64,000 nt of DNA. Origin: CAYYIS01 sp964470965. GTDB taxonomy: Bacteria > JAAXHH01 > JABIQT01. Every line of letters begins with the position of its first letter. Positions within the stretch are counted from its first letter, which is position 1. The notes under the pieces were generated by a model. The model worked only from the letters and a program-made list of their open reading frames with translations. It was not told where the DNA came from and did not search any database. A program made the translations under genes and the position numbers. Below, piece after piece: positions 54,236 to 62,870 of the stretch. The stretch lies in assembly GCA_964470965.1 (NCBI GenBank), contig CAYYIS010000018.1, positions 23,316-87,315 of the forward strand, in the 5' to 3' direction.

Positions 54236-54349
54236 TTACTTTGAGCCCTGTCGCAGAAATTCGTTGACGTCTGTTGCGCGGAAAACATCCCCAATACCCA
54301 CGAGAATTCGTTCTTCCGCTTTACCGTGCCTTATCAAATTGAGACGCAT
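54236..54349 (-). pseudogene. Short 37-codon frame, possible N-terminal remnant of a fumarylacetoacetate hydrolase-like gene
   Basis: Thirteen bases after the epimerase stop, on the same strand, an ATG opens 37 codons starting MRLNLIRHGKAEERILVGIG. This weakly resembles the M-R-L-x-x-x-R-x-G start of FAH-family proteins, but nothing follows. The remaining bases of the gap 54047-54235 hold nothing I can support. Confidence 0.25.
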
Positions 54350-54362
54350 GGTGTCGTTCCGT

Positions 54363-55379
54363 TCAGGAAGGCAACTTGGTCAGCCCCAACCCCGGACCTT
54401 CAGGGAGCACCAGACGCCCACCCTCAACCGTCACACCCCGGTAGGGATCGTTCGATATAAGCAGATTTCCGTCCAGGTCGGCGAAATCAACCAGGGGCGA
54501 GAGGTGCGCAGCGGCGGTTATGGCAACTGAGGTTTCGATCATGCAGCCCAACATCACCTGCAACCCGTGGGCACGGGCGGTATGGATCAACCTCAGCGCT
54601 TCGCGAAGCCCACCGCACTTCATCAGTTTGATATTCACGCCATCCACACATCCTGCCAGTCGGGGGATATCCTTCGCCATCAGCACACTTTCATCTACAA
54701 ATATAGGTAACGGCGACTTTTCTCGGAGCGTTTTTAACCCGGCGTAATCATCAGGGGGAAGTGGCTGTTCGATCATCTCAACACCCAAGTCTGCGAGTGC
54801 GGGAATAAGTTCCTGCGCCTCGTGAACGGTCCATCCGGCATTGGCGTCGATACGAATGACCGCATCCGACTCTTGCCGTATGGCCCGGACGATCTCCAGA
54901 TCGTTTCCGGCACCCACCTTTGCCTTTAAAATGGGATACTCGGCAGCTTCCCGGACCTTTAGGCGTATGACATCTGGATCGTCTATTCCGATGGTAAAAG
55001 AGGTCAACGGTGTTCGGGAGGCGTTCAGACCGAACAGGCGGTAGAGCGGTATCCCGAGCCGTTGCGCCACCAGATCATGCAACGCAATGTCCACAGCAGC
55101 CCGGGCGGCGGCACTGGAACCCATCGTCTGGTACAGTCGCCGGTCCAGCAATTCCATATCAAAGGGATCATTCTCCAGAACCCGGGGTGCCAGTGCAAGC
55201 GTGTCCAACACCTTTTCCTGAGTCTCATCGTAATACGCAGATGGTGCGGCCTCGCCGACCCCGGTGTATCCGCTATCCGACAGGGACACAATCACGTTCT
55301 GCTTGTGGCTATCCGTAGATCGGGAGATTTTGAAGGCATGAATCAGGGCGAGTTCGACCGACTCTGAAGTCAGGCGCAT
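54363..55379 (-). CDS. Dipeptide epimerase (L-Ala-D/L-Glu epimerase type)
   Basis: 338 residues. The muconate lactonizing subgroup motifs are complete: Lys152-x-Lys154 (ILKAKVG), Asp178 (IRIDANAGW), Glu204 (MIEQPLPP), Asp229 (IFVDES), Lys251 (VNIKLMKCGG) and D-L-D-G at 301-304, which in dipeptide epimerases contacts the dipeptide amino group. The reaction interconverts L-Ala-L-Glu and L-Ala-D-Glu or related dipeptides, a step in recycling murein peptide. This complements the M55 D-aminopeptidase and oligopeptide transporter at the left end, though they are far apart. Exact dipeptide preference is not determined. Confidence 0.9.
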   Translation of the reverse strand: MRLTSESVELALIHAFKISRSTDSHKQNVIVSLSDSGYTGVGEAAPSAYYDETQEKVLDTLALAPRVLENDPFDMELLDRRLYQTMGSSAAARAAVDIALHDLVAQRLGIPLYRLFGLNASRTPLTSFTIGIDDPDVIRLKVREAAEYPILKAKVGAGNDLEIVRAIRQESDAVIRIDANAGWTVHEAQELIPALADLGVEMIEQPLPPDDYAGLKTLREKSPLPIFVDESVLMAKDIPRLAGCVDGVNIKLMKCGGLREALRLIHTARAHGLQVMLGCMIETSVAITAAAHLSPLVDFADLDGNLLISNDPYRGVTVEGGRLVLPEGPGLGLTKLPS

Positions 55380-55420
55380 GGGTGCGTGCTTCCTGCTTTA
55401 GGATTTTTCTGTGCGATTCT

Positions 55421-56050
55421 CTATGAGAACAGGGAAAATATCAATCGGCGGCAATATATGACCGGTGGAAAAATCCACGAACTCAAAAGGCCCAGGTTCA
55501 TGAACCGATCCAGAACAATAAAACCGATAAGCAGACCAGGTCCGAATTGCTCCAGCTTACTGAATTGATATGCTTGCTCCTGAGGCAACAGTCCGGTAAT
55601 GATTCTGGAGCCATCAAGCGGCGGTATGGGCAGTAGGTTGAAGAAACAGAGGATCAGGTTGATATGAATACCAAACTGGAGCATCGCTCTGAACATCACC
55701 ATCATTTCAGAGGAAGGGGCGGTATTGACATAAAGCCAGCCTAATATAAAGGCAAGTAGAAGATTAGAAACCGGACCTGCCAACGCTATCCACATCATGT
55801 CTTGCCTGGGATTCTGAAGATTGCGTGGATTTACGGGCACCGGTCTCGCCCATCCGAATTGCACGATAAACAGCATGATCGTCCCCACCGGATCGAGGTG
55901 AACAAGGGGATTTAACGTCAGGCGTCCCTCGTTTTTAGCTGTCGGATCGTTCAGCTTGTTTGCGGACCACGCATGTGCAAATTCATGGAATGTAAGTGCG
56001 AATATGAAGGCTGGCGTCATTATTAACAGCTGGCTTATATCAGGAAGCAC
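55421..56050 (-). CDS. M50 family site-2-type intramembrane metalloprotease
   Basis: 209 residues with about six hydrophobic segments. Zinc motif His-Glu-x-x-His in LTFHEFAHAWSA and the third ligand Asp in NLLPIPPLDGSRI are both present. The small form without PDZ domain is the M50B (YwhC/FtsH-independent) group often called site-2 protease family. Start is GTG at 56050 with GGAG five bases upstream; the ATG ten codons later has no ribosome site. It probably cuts membrane proteins, but the substrate is unknown. It lies 41 bases upstream of the dipeptide epimerase gene on the same strand. Confidence 0.9.
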   Translation of the reverse strand: MLPDISQLLIMTPAFIFALTFHEFAHAWSANKLNDPTAKNEGRLTLNPLVHLDPVGTIMLFIVQFGWARPVPVNPRNLQNPRQDMMWIALAGPVSNLLLAFILGWLYVNTAPSSEMMVMFRAMLQFGIHINLILCFFNLLPIPPLDGSRIITGLLPQEQAYQFSKLEQFGPGLLIGFIVLDRFMNLGLLSSWIFPPVIYCRRLIFSLFS

Positions 56051-56189
56051 AGGATCTCCGTAGCAGGGTCTTAATTCTTAAAACCCCTTGGCGTATTTAC
56101 ACGGCGTATTTGTAGTGAAAAAGTACAGGGATAATTAAGATGAGACAACCAAAATAATCAATTTCCTTTACTGGATACCTATTGCAACG

Positions 56190-57485
56190 TTATCGCTCTC
56201 TGCACTCCCAGATTGCCAGTGCTTTGTCACTTGCCTCCTGTTTCGTTCTCACGTATCCGTCTATCATGGCAAGATGCACAGCGTTCAGGATTTTACCGTA
56301 CACAGGCCCTTCTGGTATGCCGAGTGACTCGAGCTTGTGACCGTCGATGGGAAGCTGCATATACCGGTGCTTATGATAATATGAAAAACCGAATTGCCGC
56401 ACGGTGTTATCAGGGTGCGCAATGGAAGTCATGAATACTATTTCCGGCGGTAGCGAATGGACACTGGTGTAGAATGCCGAGGCGCTAGTAATTGATCCCT
56501 CCACGACCTGCTGTTCGATACGGCGCATATCGGACAGGCGCCTGAGTCTTTCCGCAATATCCTTTTGCAACTTCATACGTTCAATCAACTTCGGGACAGA
56601 GCCGGGACAGGGAGCAGCCATGCCAAGCAGGTACAGTTCCCACACAGCAGGGGTGTCCGGCACTCCTGTATCCGAGGTCTCCCGCCATCTCGTGACAGCT
56701 GAGAACAACCGGTGAGTCTCCTGTGTGGCGTGGAGTTCCGGTGCGATGGCAGCCAGGGCACCCAATTCATCAAGGCGGGCCACGGCGGGCCACGGGTCTG
56801 TTTCCTCTAACATGAGCCGGAGTTGTTCCCTCAACCGGTCATCGGACAACTGGTCTATCATCCGGCCCTGGACCGCCTCTCGAAACAGTTCAAGCGTTTC
56901 CCGCTCCAGAGTAAACTTCAGGCGCTGCTCAAATCTTATCGCCCGGAACAGTCGGGTTGGATCGTCGACAAAGCTATGTGGATGCAGCACACGGATCAAT
57001 CCCGCTGCGATATCCTTCACACCGTTATACGGGTCTACTGTATGCCCGTACCGATCTTTGTTCAGGCAGATAGCCATGGTGTTGACGGTGAAATCCCGCC
57101 GTTTCAGGTCGCGGCGAAACGTATCGTTACGGACCACCGGCAACGCCGCCGGCGCTTCGTATCGTTCGGACCGGGCTGTGGCTATATCTATTTTCGTGCC
57201 GTCCGGAAATGTCAACGTTGCAGTACCGAAACGCGAATGGTGTTTCAACGAAGCGGCGTATATACCTGAAAGCCTTTCAGAGAAGGTAGGTCCGTCTCCC
57301 TCTACCACCAGGTCTACATCGGTTGTGGGACGGCCAAGCATCAGATCCCGCACGATCCCACCCACCAGGTACACGCGCAGGCCCATCATATCCGCCAGTT
57401 CACCCGCCCGCGACAACCGGTCCTGGATCCATTCCGGCAGGTCGTTCAGCAGGTCGTTCCGAGATAGGTCAGAAGAAACCAGCAT
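56190..57485 (-). CDS. cca: CCA-adding enzyme / poly(A) polymerase family tRNA nucleotidyltransferase
   Basis: 431 residues. The class II nucleotidyltransferase core is clear: VYLVGGIVRDLMLGRPTTDV and DLVVEGDG with the metal-binding D-x-D, then KRRDFTVNTMAICL (the R-R-D motif), DDPTRLFRAIRFEQRL and ERETLELFREA. The C-terminal part is helical without an HD domain. Such enzymes build or repair the CCA end of tRNAs, or add poly(A). GGAGGG lies close to the ATG. The gene follows a methyltransferase by 15 bases, likely one transcript. Confidence 0.9.
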   Translation of the reverse strand: MLVSSDLSRNDLLNDLPEWIQDRLSRAGELADMMGLRVYLVGGIVRDLMLGRPTTDVDLVVEGDGPTFSERLSGIYAASLKHHSRFGTATLTFPDGTKIDIATARSERYEAPAALPVVRNDTFRRDLKRRDFTVNTMAICLNKDRYGHTVDPYNGVKDIAAGLIRVLHPHSFVDDPTRLFRAIRFEQRLKFTLERETLELFREAVQGRMIDQLSDDRLREQLRLMLEETDPWPAVARLDELGALAAIAPELHATQETHRLFSAVTRWRETSDTGVPDTPAVWELYLLGMAAPCPGSVPKLIERMKLQKDIAERLRRLSDMRRIEQQVVEGSITSASAFYTSVHSLPPEIVFMTSIAHPDNTVRQFGFSYYHKHRYMQLPIDGHKLESLGIPEGPVYGKILNAVHLAMIDGYVRTKQEASDKALAIWECRER

Positions 57486-57500
57486 TACACCCTCCGCTCC

Positions 57501-58196
57501 TCACAGCTGCACACCCGGCTTTTTAAATCGGTGCACCGTGATCTTGCTAACCGTACCATCATACCGGACGCGCCGTGGCTGGGGTGTATGAAGATAACCC
57601 CGGTCTTTCATCGCTTCTACGAACGGCACTGCGGGCCTTCGATTCGGATCGCTCAACAGAAATGTACCTCCCGGTAACAGCATACGCTCCAGGAGGGCCA
57701 TGATCGGCCCGTGGTCAGGGCGTTCGTAAACGATATCAGAGCCAACAAGCAGCGCGTATCGATCAGGCAGATCCGGTTTCCGCCAGTCCAAATGCCGGAA
57801 GATCATACGGTCCGAAACATCATTGATGCGTGCGTTGTGTGCGGCGAATGCCAGGGCATCCTCCTCGTAATCACAGGCGTGTACTGTGAACCCCGCTCTG
57901 GCCGCCGCCAGCCCGGCAACGCCGGTGCCGCACCCCAGTTCCAGCACCGTATTCGTTAGATCGGCCGGATGCTCGAACAGGTGCATACCCAGACCTATGG
58001 CGGAGGGCCAGATTTCAGCCCAATAGGGCAGGCGTTCGTCCTCCTGGAACTCATCGGGATCCAATTCATCGATTAACACGTCCGGATCCTGAACCGCGAG
58101 AATGGCCAGGTCCGTCCATTTTCCTATGGAAACCTGCTTCAGGCAGGTGCGGTAGCGATTTTCCAGGTGCTCCGGAACCGTAATTATCTCGCCCAT
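57501..58196 (-). CDS. METTL21/Nnt1-like class I methyltransferase
   Basis: 231 residues. The segment LPYWAEIWPSAIGLGMHL followed by VLELGCGTGVAGLAAARAG is typical of the lysine-type (METTL21/PrmA-like) methyltransferases in which an acidic W-x-x-x-W region precedes motif I. Later motifs are HACDYEEDALAFAAHN, SDIVYERPDHG (the D/N-x-x-Y element) and LLPGGTFLLSDPNR. The target may be a protein. It is 15 bases upstream of cca. Promoter not identified. Confidence 0.87.
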   Translation of the reverse strand: MGEIITVPEHLENRYRTCLKQVSIGKWTDLAILAVQDPDVLIDELDPDEFQEDERLPYWAEIWPSAIGLGMHLFEHPADLTNTVLELGCGTGVAGLAAARAGFTVHACDYEEDALAFAAHNARINDVSDRMIFRHLDWRKPDLPDRYALLVGSDIVYERPDHGPIMALLERMLLPGGTFLLSDPNRRPAVPFVEAMKDRGYLHTPQPRRVRYDGTVSKITVHRFKKPGVQL

Positions 58197-58321
58197 ATCC
58201 TCTTCCCTGGTACGTTCTGTCTGCCCGTATAATAGGGCGTTGCCATACCATCGTCAACCAAAACCTTTGGATGAAGAAATGGAAAAACCACGGTTTTATG
58301 GGGGCACGACAGAAATCGGAC

Positions 58322-58350
58322 TTGACACCCACTTTCCGTGCGACTATATA
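58322..58350 (+). promoter_or_regulatory. Strong promoter for the ferredoxin gene
   Basis: Consensus TTGACA (58322-58327) and TATATA (58345-58350) with a 17-base spacer, leaving a 5' leader of about 100 bases before the start codon at 58462. Confidence 0.65.
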
Positions 58351-58461
58351 TATTGGCGGATTTCAGAAATAAAGATGAGGAACGTGAAAATAATGTCATA
58401 TATACAGCCATCTTATTTACTATGACGATCGTTTACATGTAGTGGGATGAAGGAGGGGAAA

Positions 58462-58710
58462 ATGACTTATATAATAGCAGAGCCCTGTATTGATGTGAAG
58501 GATCAAGCCTGCGTCGACGTGTGTCCGGTAGATTGTATACACACGGCAGACGGCGAAAAAATGCTGTATATCGATCCTGAAGAATGTATTGACTGCGGTG
58601 CCTGCGAACCCGAATGTCCGGTAGAAGCTATTTTCGCTGAAGAGGATACGCCGGAGGAATGGGAAAAGTACATTCAGATCAATGCGGAATGGTTTAACGA
58701 CCGGGAATAG
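58462..58710 (+). CDS. fdxA: 7Fe-type ferredoxin (FdxA-like)
   Basis: Start at 58462 (MTYIIAEPC) is preferred to the ATG at 58447 because GGAGGGGAAA lies just upstream. The 82 residues hold a Cys-x7-Cys-x3-Cys-Pro set (PCIDVKDQACVDVCPVDC) and a Cys-x2-Cys-x2-Cys-x3-Cys-Pro set (CIDCGACEPECP), the pattern of ferredoxins with one [3Fe-4S] and one [4Fe-4S] cluster. The C-terminus ends in a short acidic helix. It converges on korBA, whose enzyme needs a ferredoxin as electron acceptor, so they may be partners. A strong terminator follows. Confidence 0.92.
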   Translation: MTYIIAEPCIDVKDQACVDVCPVDCIHTADGEKMLYIDPEECIDCGACEPECPVEAIFAEEDTPEEWEKYIQINAEWFNDRE

Positions 58711-58732
58711 TCGCAACAGAGATTCAGAATAC

Positions 58733-58766
58733 AAAAGGCGCGTTCACTTATTTGAACGCGCCTTTT
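58733..58766. terminator. Bidirectional Rho-independent terminator between fdxA and korB
   Basis: A 14-base-pair perfect stem (AAAAGGCGCGTTCA and TGAACGCGCCTTTT) with a six-base loop. The A-run on one side and T-run on the other let it end both converging transcripts. Confidence 0.9.
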
Positions 58767-58810
58767 ACGTTGTTTTAAATTCACCTTACAACCATGACAC
58801 TACCGATTAA

Positions 58811-59713
58811 CTAAGCGTATTGATCCAAAAGGGAATCCACCGAAGCAGTTTCCTCGCCGTAAGCCTTCTGGTAAACACCATCCATCTTATTCAGATAACT
58901 CGGCAGATCGCCCGACCTGTGGAAGACACCACTGTGGAAAACGCCGTCCCTTTCCTCGGATACGACCTTATCGATGGCCTTAATGCGGTCGGTTGAATCC
59001 CAGGCTTCCGGCAGATCGACAAAGGCCTCTTTCCAGGGATCATAAGTGTTGTAGAAGGTGGGGCAAGGGCTCATGGCCTGGACAAACGAGAATCCTTTAT
59101 AGTCCATAGCCTGACCGATCATGTCCGACATCTGCGTAGCCTGGCTGGAAAACGTCCGGGCAACGAATCCGCAGCCGTAGACAAGTACCATGGCGAGCAT
59201 ATTCAGCTGATTTTCGAGAACACCTTCATACGGAGCCATCTTGGGCATGGAAGTGCTCCGCTTCAGAGCCGTCATCCCCGTAGGCGTGGTAGGAGACGGC
59301 TGACCTTTGGTGAGACCGTAGACCTGGTTGTCCATCACCACATAGGTAATGTCGACGTTACGCCGCACGGCGTGTGGTACATGACCTCCGCCGATGGCGA
59401 AACCGTCGCCATCTCCGCCCACGGCCAATACCGTGAGCTCCGGATTGGCCAGTTTGACGCCGGCGGCCGTGGGCAGCGCCCGACCGTGGACCACATGCAG
59501 GCCGTAGGCATTCACGAATTCCGGCAGACGACCGGAACATCCGATCCCGGATACGACTACGATATCCTTCGGATCCAGATTCCGTGCGGCGAACGCCCGC
59601 TGAATCGCAGACAAAACGCCGAAATCGCCGCAGCCGGGGCACCAGGTCGGTTTCACTTCACTTCGGTAATCCTTCAATTTTCTCTGAGGGGCCTTTGCTA
59701 CGGCTTCAACCAT
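58811..59713 (-). CDS. korB: 2-oxoacid:ferredoxin oxidoreductase, beta subunit (thiamine-binding)
   Basis: 300 residues. CPGCGDFGVLSAIQRA near residue 24, GIGCSGRLPEFVN, AVGGDGDGFAIGGGH (metal and thiamine diphosphate binding) and DNQVYGLTKGQPSPTTP are classical for KorB. The subunit carries thiamine diphosphate and one iron-sulfur cluster and oxidises 2-oxoglutarate or a related 2-oxoacid to the CoA thioester with ferredoxin reduction, or the reverse. It overlaps the alpha gene by eight bases. The pair lacks the small ferredoxin-like delta subunit, which is normal for the two-subunit type. Confidence 0.93.
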   Translation of the reverse strand: MVEAVAKAPQRKLKDYRSEVKPTWCPGCGDFGVLSAIQRAFAARNLDPKDIVVVSGIGCSGRLPEFVNAYGLHVVHGRALPTAAGVKLANPELTVLAVGGDGDGFAIGGGHVPHAVRRNVDITYVVMDNQVYGLTKGQPSPTTPTGMTALKRSTSMPKMAPYEGVLENQLNMLAMVLVYGCGFVARTFSSQATQMSDMIGQAMDYKGFSFVQAMSPCPTFYNTYDPWKEAFVDLPEAWDSTDRIKAIDKVVSEERDGVFHSGVFHRSGDLPSYLNKMDGVYQKAYGEETASVDSLLDQYA

Positions 59714-61442
59714 TCCGTATCACTCCTTCTATGTAATCCTCGATCTCCACGGCTTTAAATGGTAAGCCGGTACACTTGTTGAACCGGCGCAGCGGCGTAC
59801 AGAGCCGGCTCTGGAGATAGGTCGCAAACTGGCCGCTGGCGTTGAGCTCTACAACAGATGCGATAGAAACCGACTCAATAAACTCCCTGGCTTCCTGTTC
59901 GCGCAGAGGCGCAATCATCTTGAAAATCAGTGCTGCGACTTTGTGTCCTTTGGCCTCAGCTCGATCCAGCGCCTCAAGAATCGGCCCCTCGGTCGATCCC
60001 CAGCCTATTAAGCCGACCTGTGCGTCTTCTGCGCCGTAGCGCGTGACGAATCCTGGTTCCTGCGCGGCGGCGGCCACCTTTTTCTCCCGCTTTTCCGTCA
60101 TCATCAAGTGAGATTCCGGTGTGTAGGATATGTGTGCGTGTTCGTCGTGTTCCAGCCCGGTAGCCACATAATGCTGGGGATCTTGTCCCGGTACGGACAT
60201 GGCCGAGATGTAATCGTCGGTAATGGCATACCGGTTGAATTCATGTGGATCTGTCGTGTCATCCTCGGCGGGTGTTCTACGATCAATGACGTTCAGTTTC
60301 GAAATATCGGGACGGGGAATGCCCTGTGCCCGTTGCGCCATATGCTGATCACTCAGCAGAATGACCGGTACCTGGTATTTCTCCGCCAGGTTGAATGCTT
60401 CCACTGTCGTGTAAAAACAATCCTCTGCATTGGTTGGAGACACTACGATCCGGGGCGCTTCACCATGGCATCCATAGAGTGCCAGTTGCAGGTCTGACTG
60501 TTCGGTCTTGGTAGGCAGGCCGGTACTCGGACCGCCCCGTTGCACATCCACCACCACGAGCGGCAGTTCTTCCATGGTGGCCAGTCCCAATCCTTCCACC
60601 ATAAGTGACAAACCGGGGCCAGCCGTGGCGGTCATCGCTTTTTTTCCTGCGAATGAGGCGCCGATACAGGAAGTAATGGCCGCAATCTCGTCTTCTGTCT
60701 GAAGGAGAACCCCCCCCACTTTAGGCATGTTTTTGGCCAGAGTTTCCATAATATCACTGGCCGGCGTGATCGGATAGCCTGAATAGAACCGGCATCCAGC
60801 GGCCATCGCCCCCATACACAGCGCATCGTTACCGGTCATGATCAGCTGGGCATTGCCACTGGGATCACGAACAGGCAAGCGGACGCCGATGTCGATTCCC
60901 TGCTCATCGATATGGTCGTAGGAATACCGGAGAGCATTGATGTTCGATTCCAGAAACTCCTTACGGCGGCCCCATCGGCTCTCTTCCACCATGCGTTTTC
61001 CGATCTCGAACGGTACACCGATACAAGCGGTCAAAACGCCGAACGCCAGCACATTTTTTGACTTCATGACCTTGATAATTTCTTTGGTGATCGACTGGAG
61101 CGGGACGCCGATCTGCTGCGCGTCCCGGCTCTCATCCGCCTCGCATTCGCCCGGGTCGTAGATGACCACTCCACCGGTGCGCACCTCATCTATATAAGCA
61201 TCGTAGTTTTCCTGATTCCAGGCCATGAGGATGTCGATGGCGTCACCGGGTGAACGGACAAGGGTATCACTGACGCGGACCTGAACCATGGAGGCACCGC
61301 CCTTGATTTCGGCAGGAAGGTTTTTGAAGGTGTATATATGTAGGCCTGACCGGGCGAGGGCCTCGGCCAGAACATCACCGACCGTCAGCACCCCTTCACC
61401 GTTTTCCCCCGCGATACGAATCGTCAGATCAACCTTGGCCAT
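59706..61442 (-). CDS. korA: 2-oxoacid:ferredoxin oxidoreductase, fused gamma-alpha subunit
   Basis: Start at 61442 (MAKVDLTIRIAGENGEGV) has an AAAGGTGG box; the frame reaches further upstream without homology. The 578 residues begin with the gamma domain (GENGEGVLTVGDVLAEAL) and continue with the alpha domain from about residue 200 (GNDALCMGAMAAGCRFYSGYP-type motif, YPITPASDIMETLA, TATAGPGLSLMVEGLGLA). This is the usual fused form in two-subunit Kor enzymes. A strong promoter and a palindrome lie upstream, facing a divergent LysR gene. 2-Oxoglutarate is the likeliest substrate. Confidence 0.93.
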   Translation of the reverse strand: MAKVDLTIRIAGENGEGVLTVGDVLAEALARSGLHIYTFKNLPAEIKGGASMVQVRVSDTLVRSPGDAIDILMAWNQENYDAYIDEVRTGGVVIYDPGECEADESRDAQQIGVPLQSITKEIIKVMKSKNVLAFGVLTACIGVPFEIGKRMVEESRWGRRKEFLESNINALRYSYDHIDEQGIDIGVRLPVRDPSGNAQLIMTGNDALCMGAMAAGCRFYSGYPITPASDIMETLAKNMPKVGGVLLQTEDEIAAITSCIGASFAGKKAMTATAGPGLSLMVEGLGLATMEELPLVVVDVQRGGPSTGLPTKTEQSDLQLALYGCHGEAPRIVVSPTNAEDCFYTTVEAFNLAEKYQVPVILLSDQHMAQRAQGIPRPDISKLNVIDRRTPAEDDTTDPHEFNRYAITDDYISAMSVPGQDPQHYVATGLEHDEHAHISYTPESHLMMTEKREKKVAAAAQEPGFVTRYGAEDAQVGLIGWGSTEGPILEALDRAEAKGHKVAALIFKMIAPLREQEAREFIESVSIASVVELNASGQFATYLQSRLCTPLRRFNKCTGLPFKAVEIEDYIEGVIRNG

Positions 61443-61511
61443 GCGGCCACCTTTCAAAGAGTTCAGGGATAAATAAAATTCTGTCCAGTATTTCAATACG
61501 TTGACCGTTGA

Positions 61512-61540
61512 ATAATAAAATCAGTTGCAATATAAGTCAA
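61512..61540 (-). promoter_or_regulatory. korAB promoter
   Basis: On the minus strand TTGACT (61540-61535) and TATTAT (61517-61512) are 17 bases apart, close to consensus, about 70 bases before the korA start. Confidence 0.65.
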
Positions 61541-61543
61541 ATG

Positions 61544-61553
61544 AATTATAATT
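61544..61553. promoter_or_regulatory. Palindrome beside the korAB -35 box
   Basis: AATTATAATT is a perfect ten-base palindrome, three bases upstream of the -35 box of korAB and between divergent korA and lysR genes. A LysR activator commonly binds here. The AT-rich sequence could also arise by chance. Confidence 0.4.
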
Positions 61554-61611
61554 ATATCCTCCATAAATTATTGTTATGATATATACAGGAGTTCAGAAGG
61601 CGGTTTACCGT

Positions 61612-62526
61612 ATGTATTTATCGCAATTAAAGACGTTCAAGCTGGTGGTGGACACCGGTAGTTTCACCAGGGCTGGCGCCACGCTTCACATCACGCAGCC
61701 GGCCATCTCCCATCAGATTCGCAGTCTCGAAAACCGGGTGGGACATCCGTTGTTCGAAAAGACCCGGCGCCCCCTGCGTCTGACCCATGTGGGGCAGGTC
61801 CTTTACGGATATTCGCAGCGTATTGTAAATCTCGTGGAGGAAGCGGAAGCGGCCATCGAAGACATCACTACGGGCGAAACCGGCCACATCTCAATTGCCG
61901 CCATCGGTACAAGCGCTATTTACGTTCTGCCTGATTTTCTGTACACATTTCGAATGACGCATCCCAACGTGCACCTGGTGCTGCTCACCCTGGGTGGAGA
62001 AGAAATCATAGAGATGGTCCGAACCGACCAGGTCGACTTGGGCATTGTCGGGTCGCATATGAACACACCCGACCTGACCACGGTTCCCATGTTCGAAGAC
62101 CAGATACGGCCTCTGGTGCATAGAGAGCATCCGGCCGCGGCCACAAAACGGGCCTCACTGTCCGACCTCGCCCGGGAGCCGTTTATTCAGTTCGGAAGCT
62201 GGGTGTCCTGGAAACAATACGTCCAGTCTATTTTCGACCAGATCGACGCGGAACCCCAGGAACAATTTCAGGTTGACAGCATCGATGCCGTAAAACGTCT
62301 CGTCGAGCGGGGGCTGGGGTTCACAATCGCACCGATCGTAGCCGCGCAGGATGAGATAGACAACGGCTCACTGGTTCCGATCGAACTCACCGACATCCCG
62401 CCGGTTTCAAGGGATATCCTTCTCATTCACCGAAGGGACAAATACCTTACGGCTTCCATCAAGGTATTCATCGAAGAGCTGGCGCAGACATTGGGGAAAC
62501 TGGCTCTGGGAGAATTCAAGCGTTGA
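61612..62526 (+). CDS. LysR family transcriptional regulator
   Basis: The ATG at 61612 (MYLSQLKTFKLVVDTG) gives the usual LysR N-terminus; the ATG at 61576 adds twelve unconserved residues. The 304 residues start with the winged-helix domain (SFTRAGATLHITQPAISHQI, then RSLENRVGHPLFEK) and continue with a periplasmic-binding-like effector domain (HISIAAIGTSAIYVLPDFL). It is divergent from korAB with about 170 bases between and is probably its regulator. The effector is unknown; a central metabolite is plausible. Confidence 0.92.
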   Translation: MYLSQLKTFKLVVDTGSFTRAGATLHITQPAISHQIRSLENRVGHPLFEKTRRPLRLTHVGQVLYGYSQRIVNLVEEAEAAIEDITTGETGHISIAAIGTSAIYVLPDFLYTFRMTHPNVHLVLLTLGGEEIIEMVRTDQVDLGIVGSHMNTPDLTTVPMFEDQIRPLVHREHPAAATKRASLSDLAREPFIQFGSWVSWKQYVQSIFDQIDAEPQEQFQVDSIDAVKRLVERGLGFTIAPIVAAQDEIDNGSLVPIELTDIPPVSRDILLIHRRDKYLTASIKVFIEELAQTLGKLALGEFKR

Positions 62527-62722
62527 ACCACCGGCCGTGTGATATGAGCGACCTCGTGTTGCAGGAGATCCAGACACCGATGTAGATATCGAGTATCAGA
62601 CCGATCAGGATCGTACACAGCGTAACACTTTGTTTCCCGGCACTGTCTACACCCTCGGATACGATAGTGGCCCGAGAGAATGATTCGTGGGACATGAGGA
62701 TGTTGAAAAACCTCCCATCCAT
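62516..62722 (-). CDS. Possible small single-span membrane protein, 68 residues
   Basis: The frame converges on the end of the LysR gene with an 11-base overlap. It has one strong hydrophobic stretch (VTLCTILIGLILDIYIGVW) in the middle, typical of a membrane span. There is no convincing ribosome site at either possible start, no family match and it fills most of the 344-base gap 62527-62870. It may be a chance frame; listed because the membrane segment is good. Confidence 0.25.
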   Translation of the reverse strand: MDGRFFNILMSHESFSRATIVSEGVDSAGKQSVTLCTILIGLILDIYIGVWISCNTRSLISHGRWFNA

Positions 62723-62870
62723 GGCTTTTCAAATAACCGGCAACCTAAAACTGAAGACTAAAACGTTACCTGCGGCAATCCTGGACGTTGAATTTTCTGA
62801 CTGGCTTCAGGAAAAACCTTGAAACCGTTGTTGGCGACCAGTTTGAGCGTCAAAGGGAATCACATCGAAT

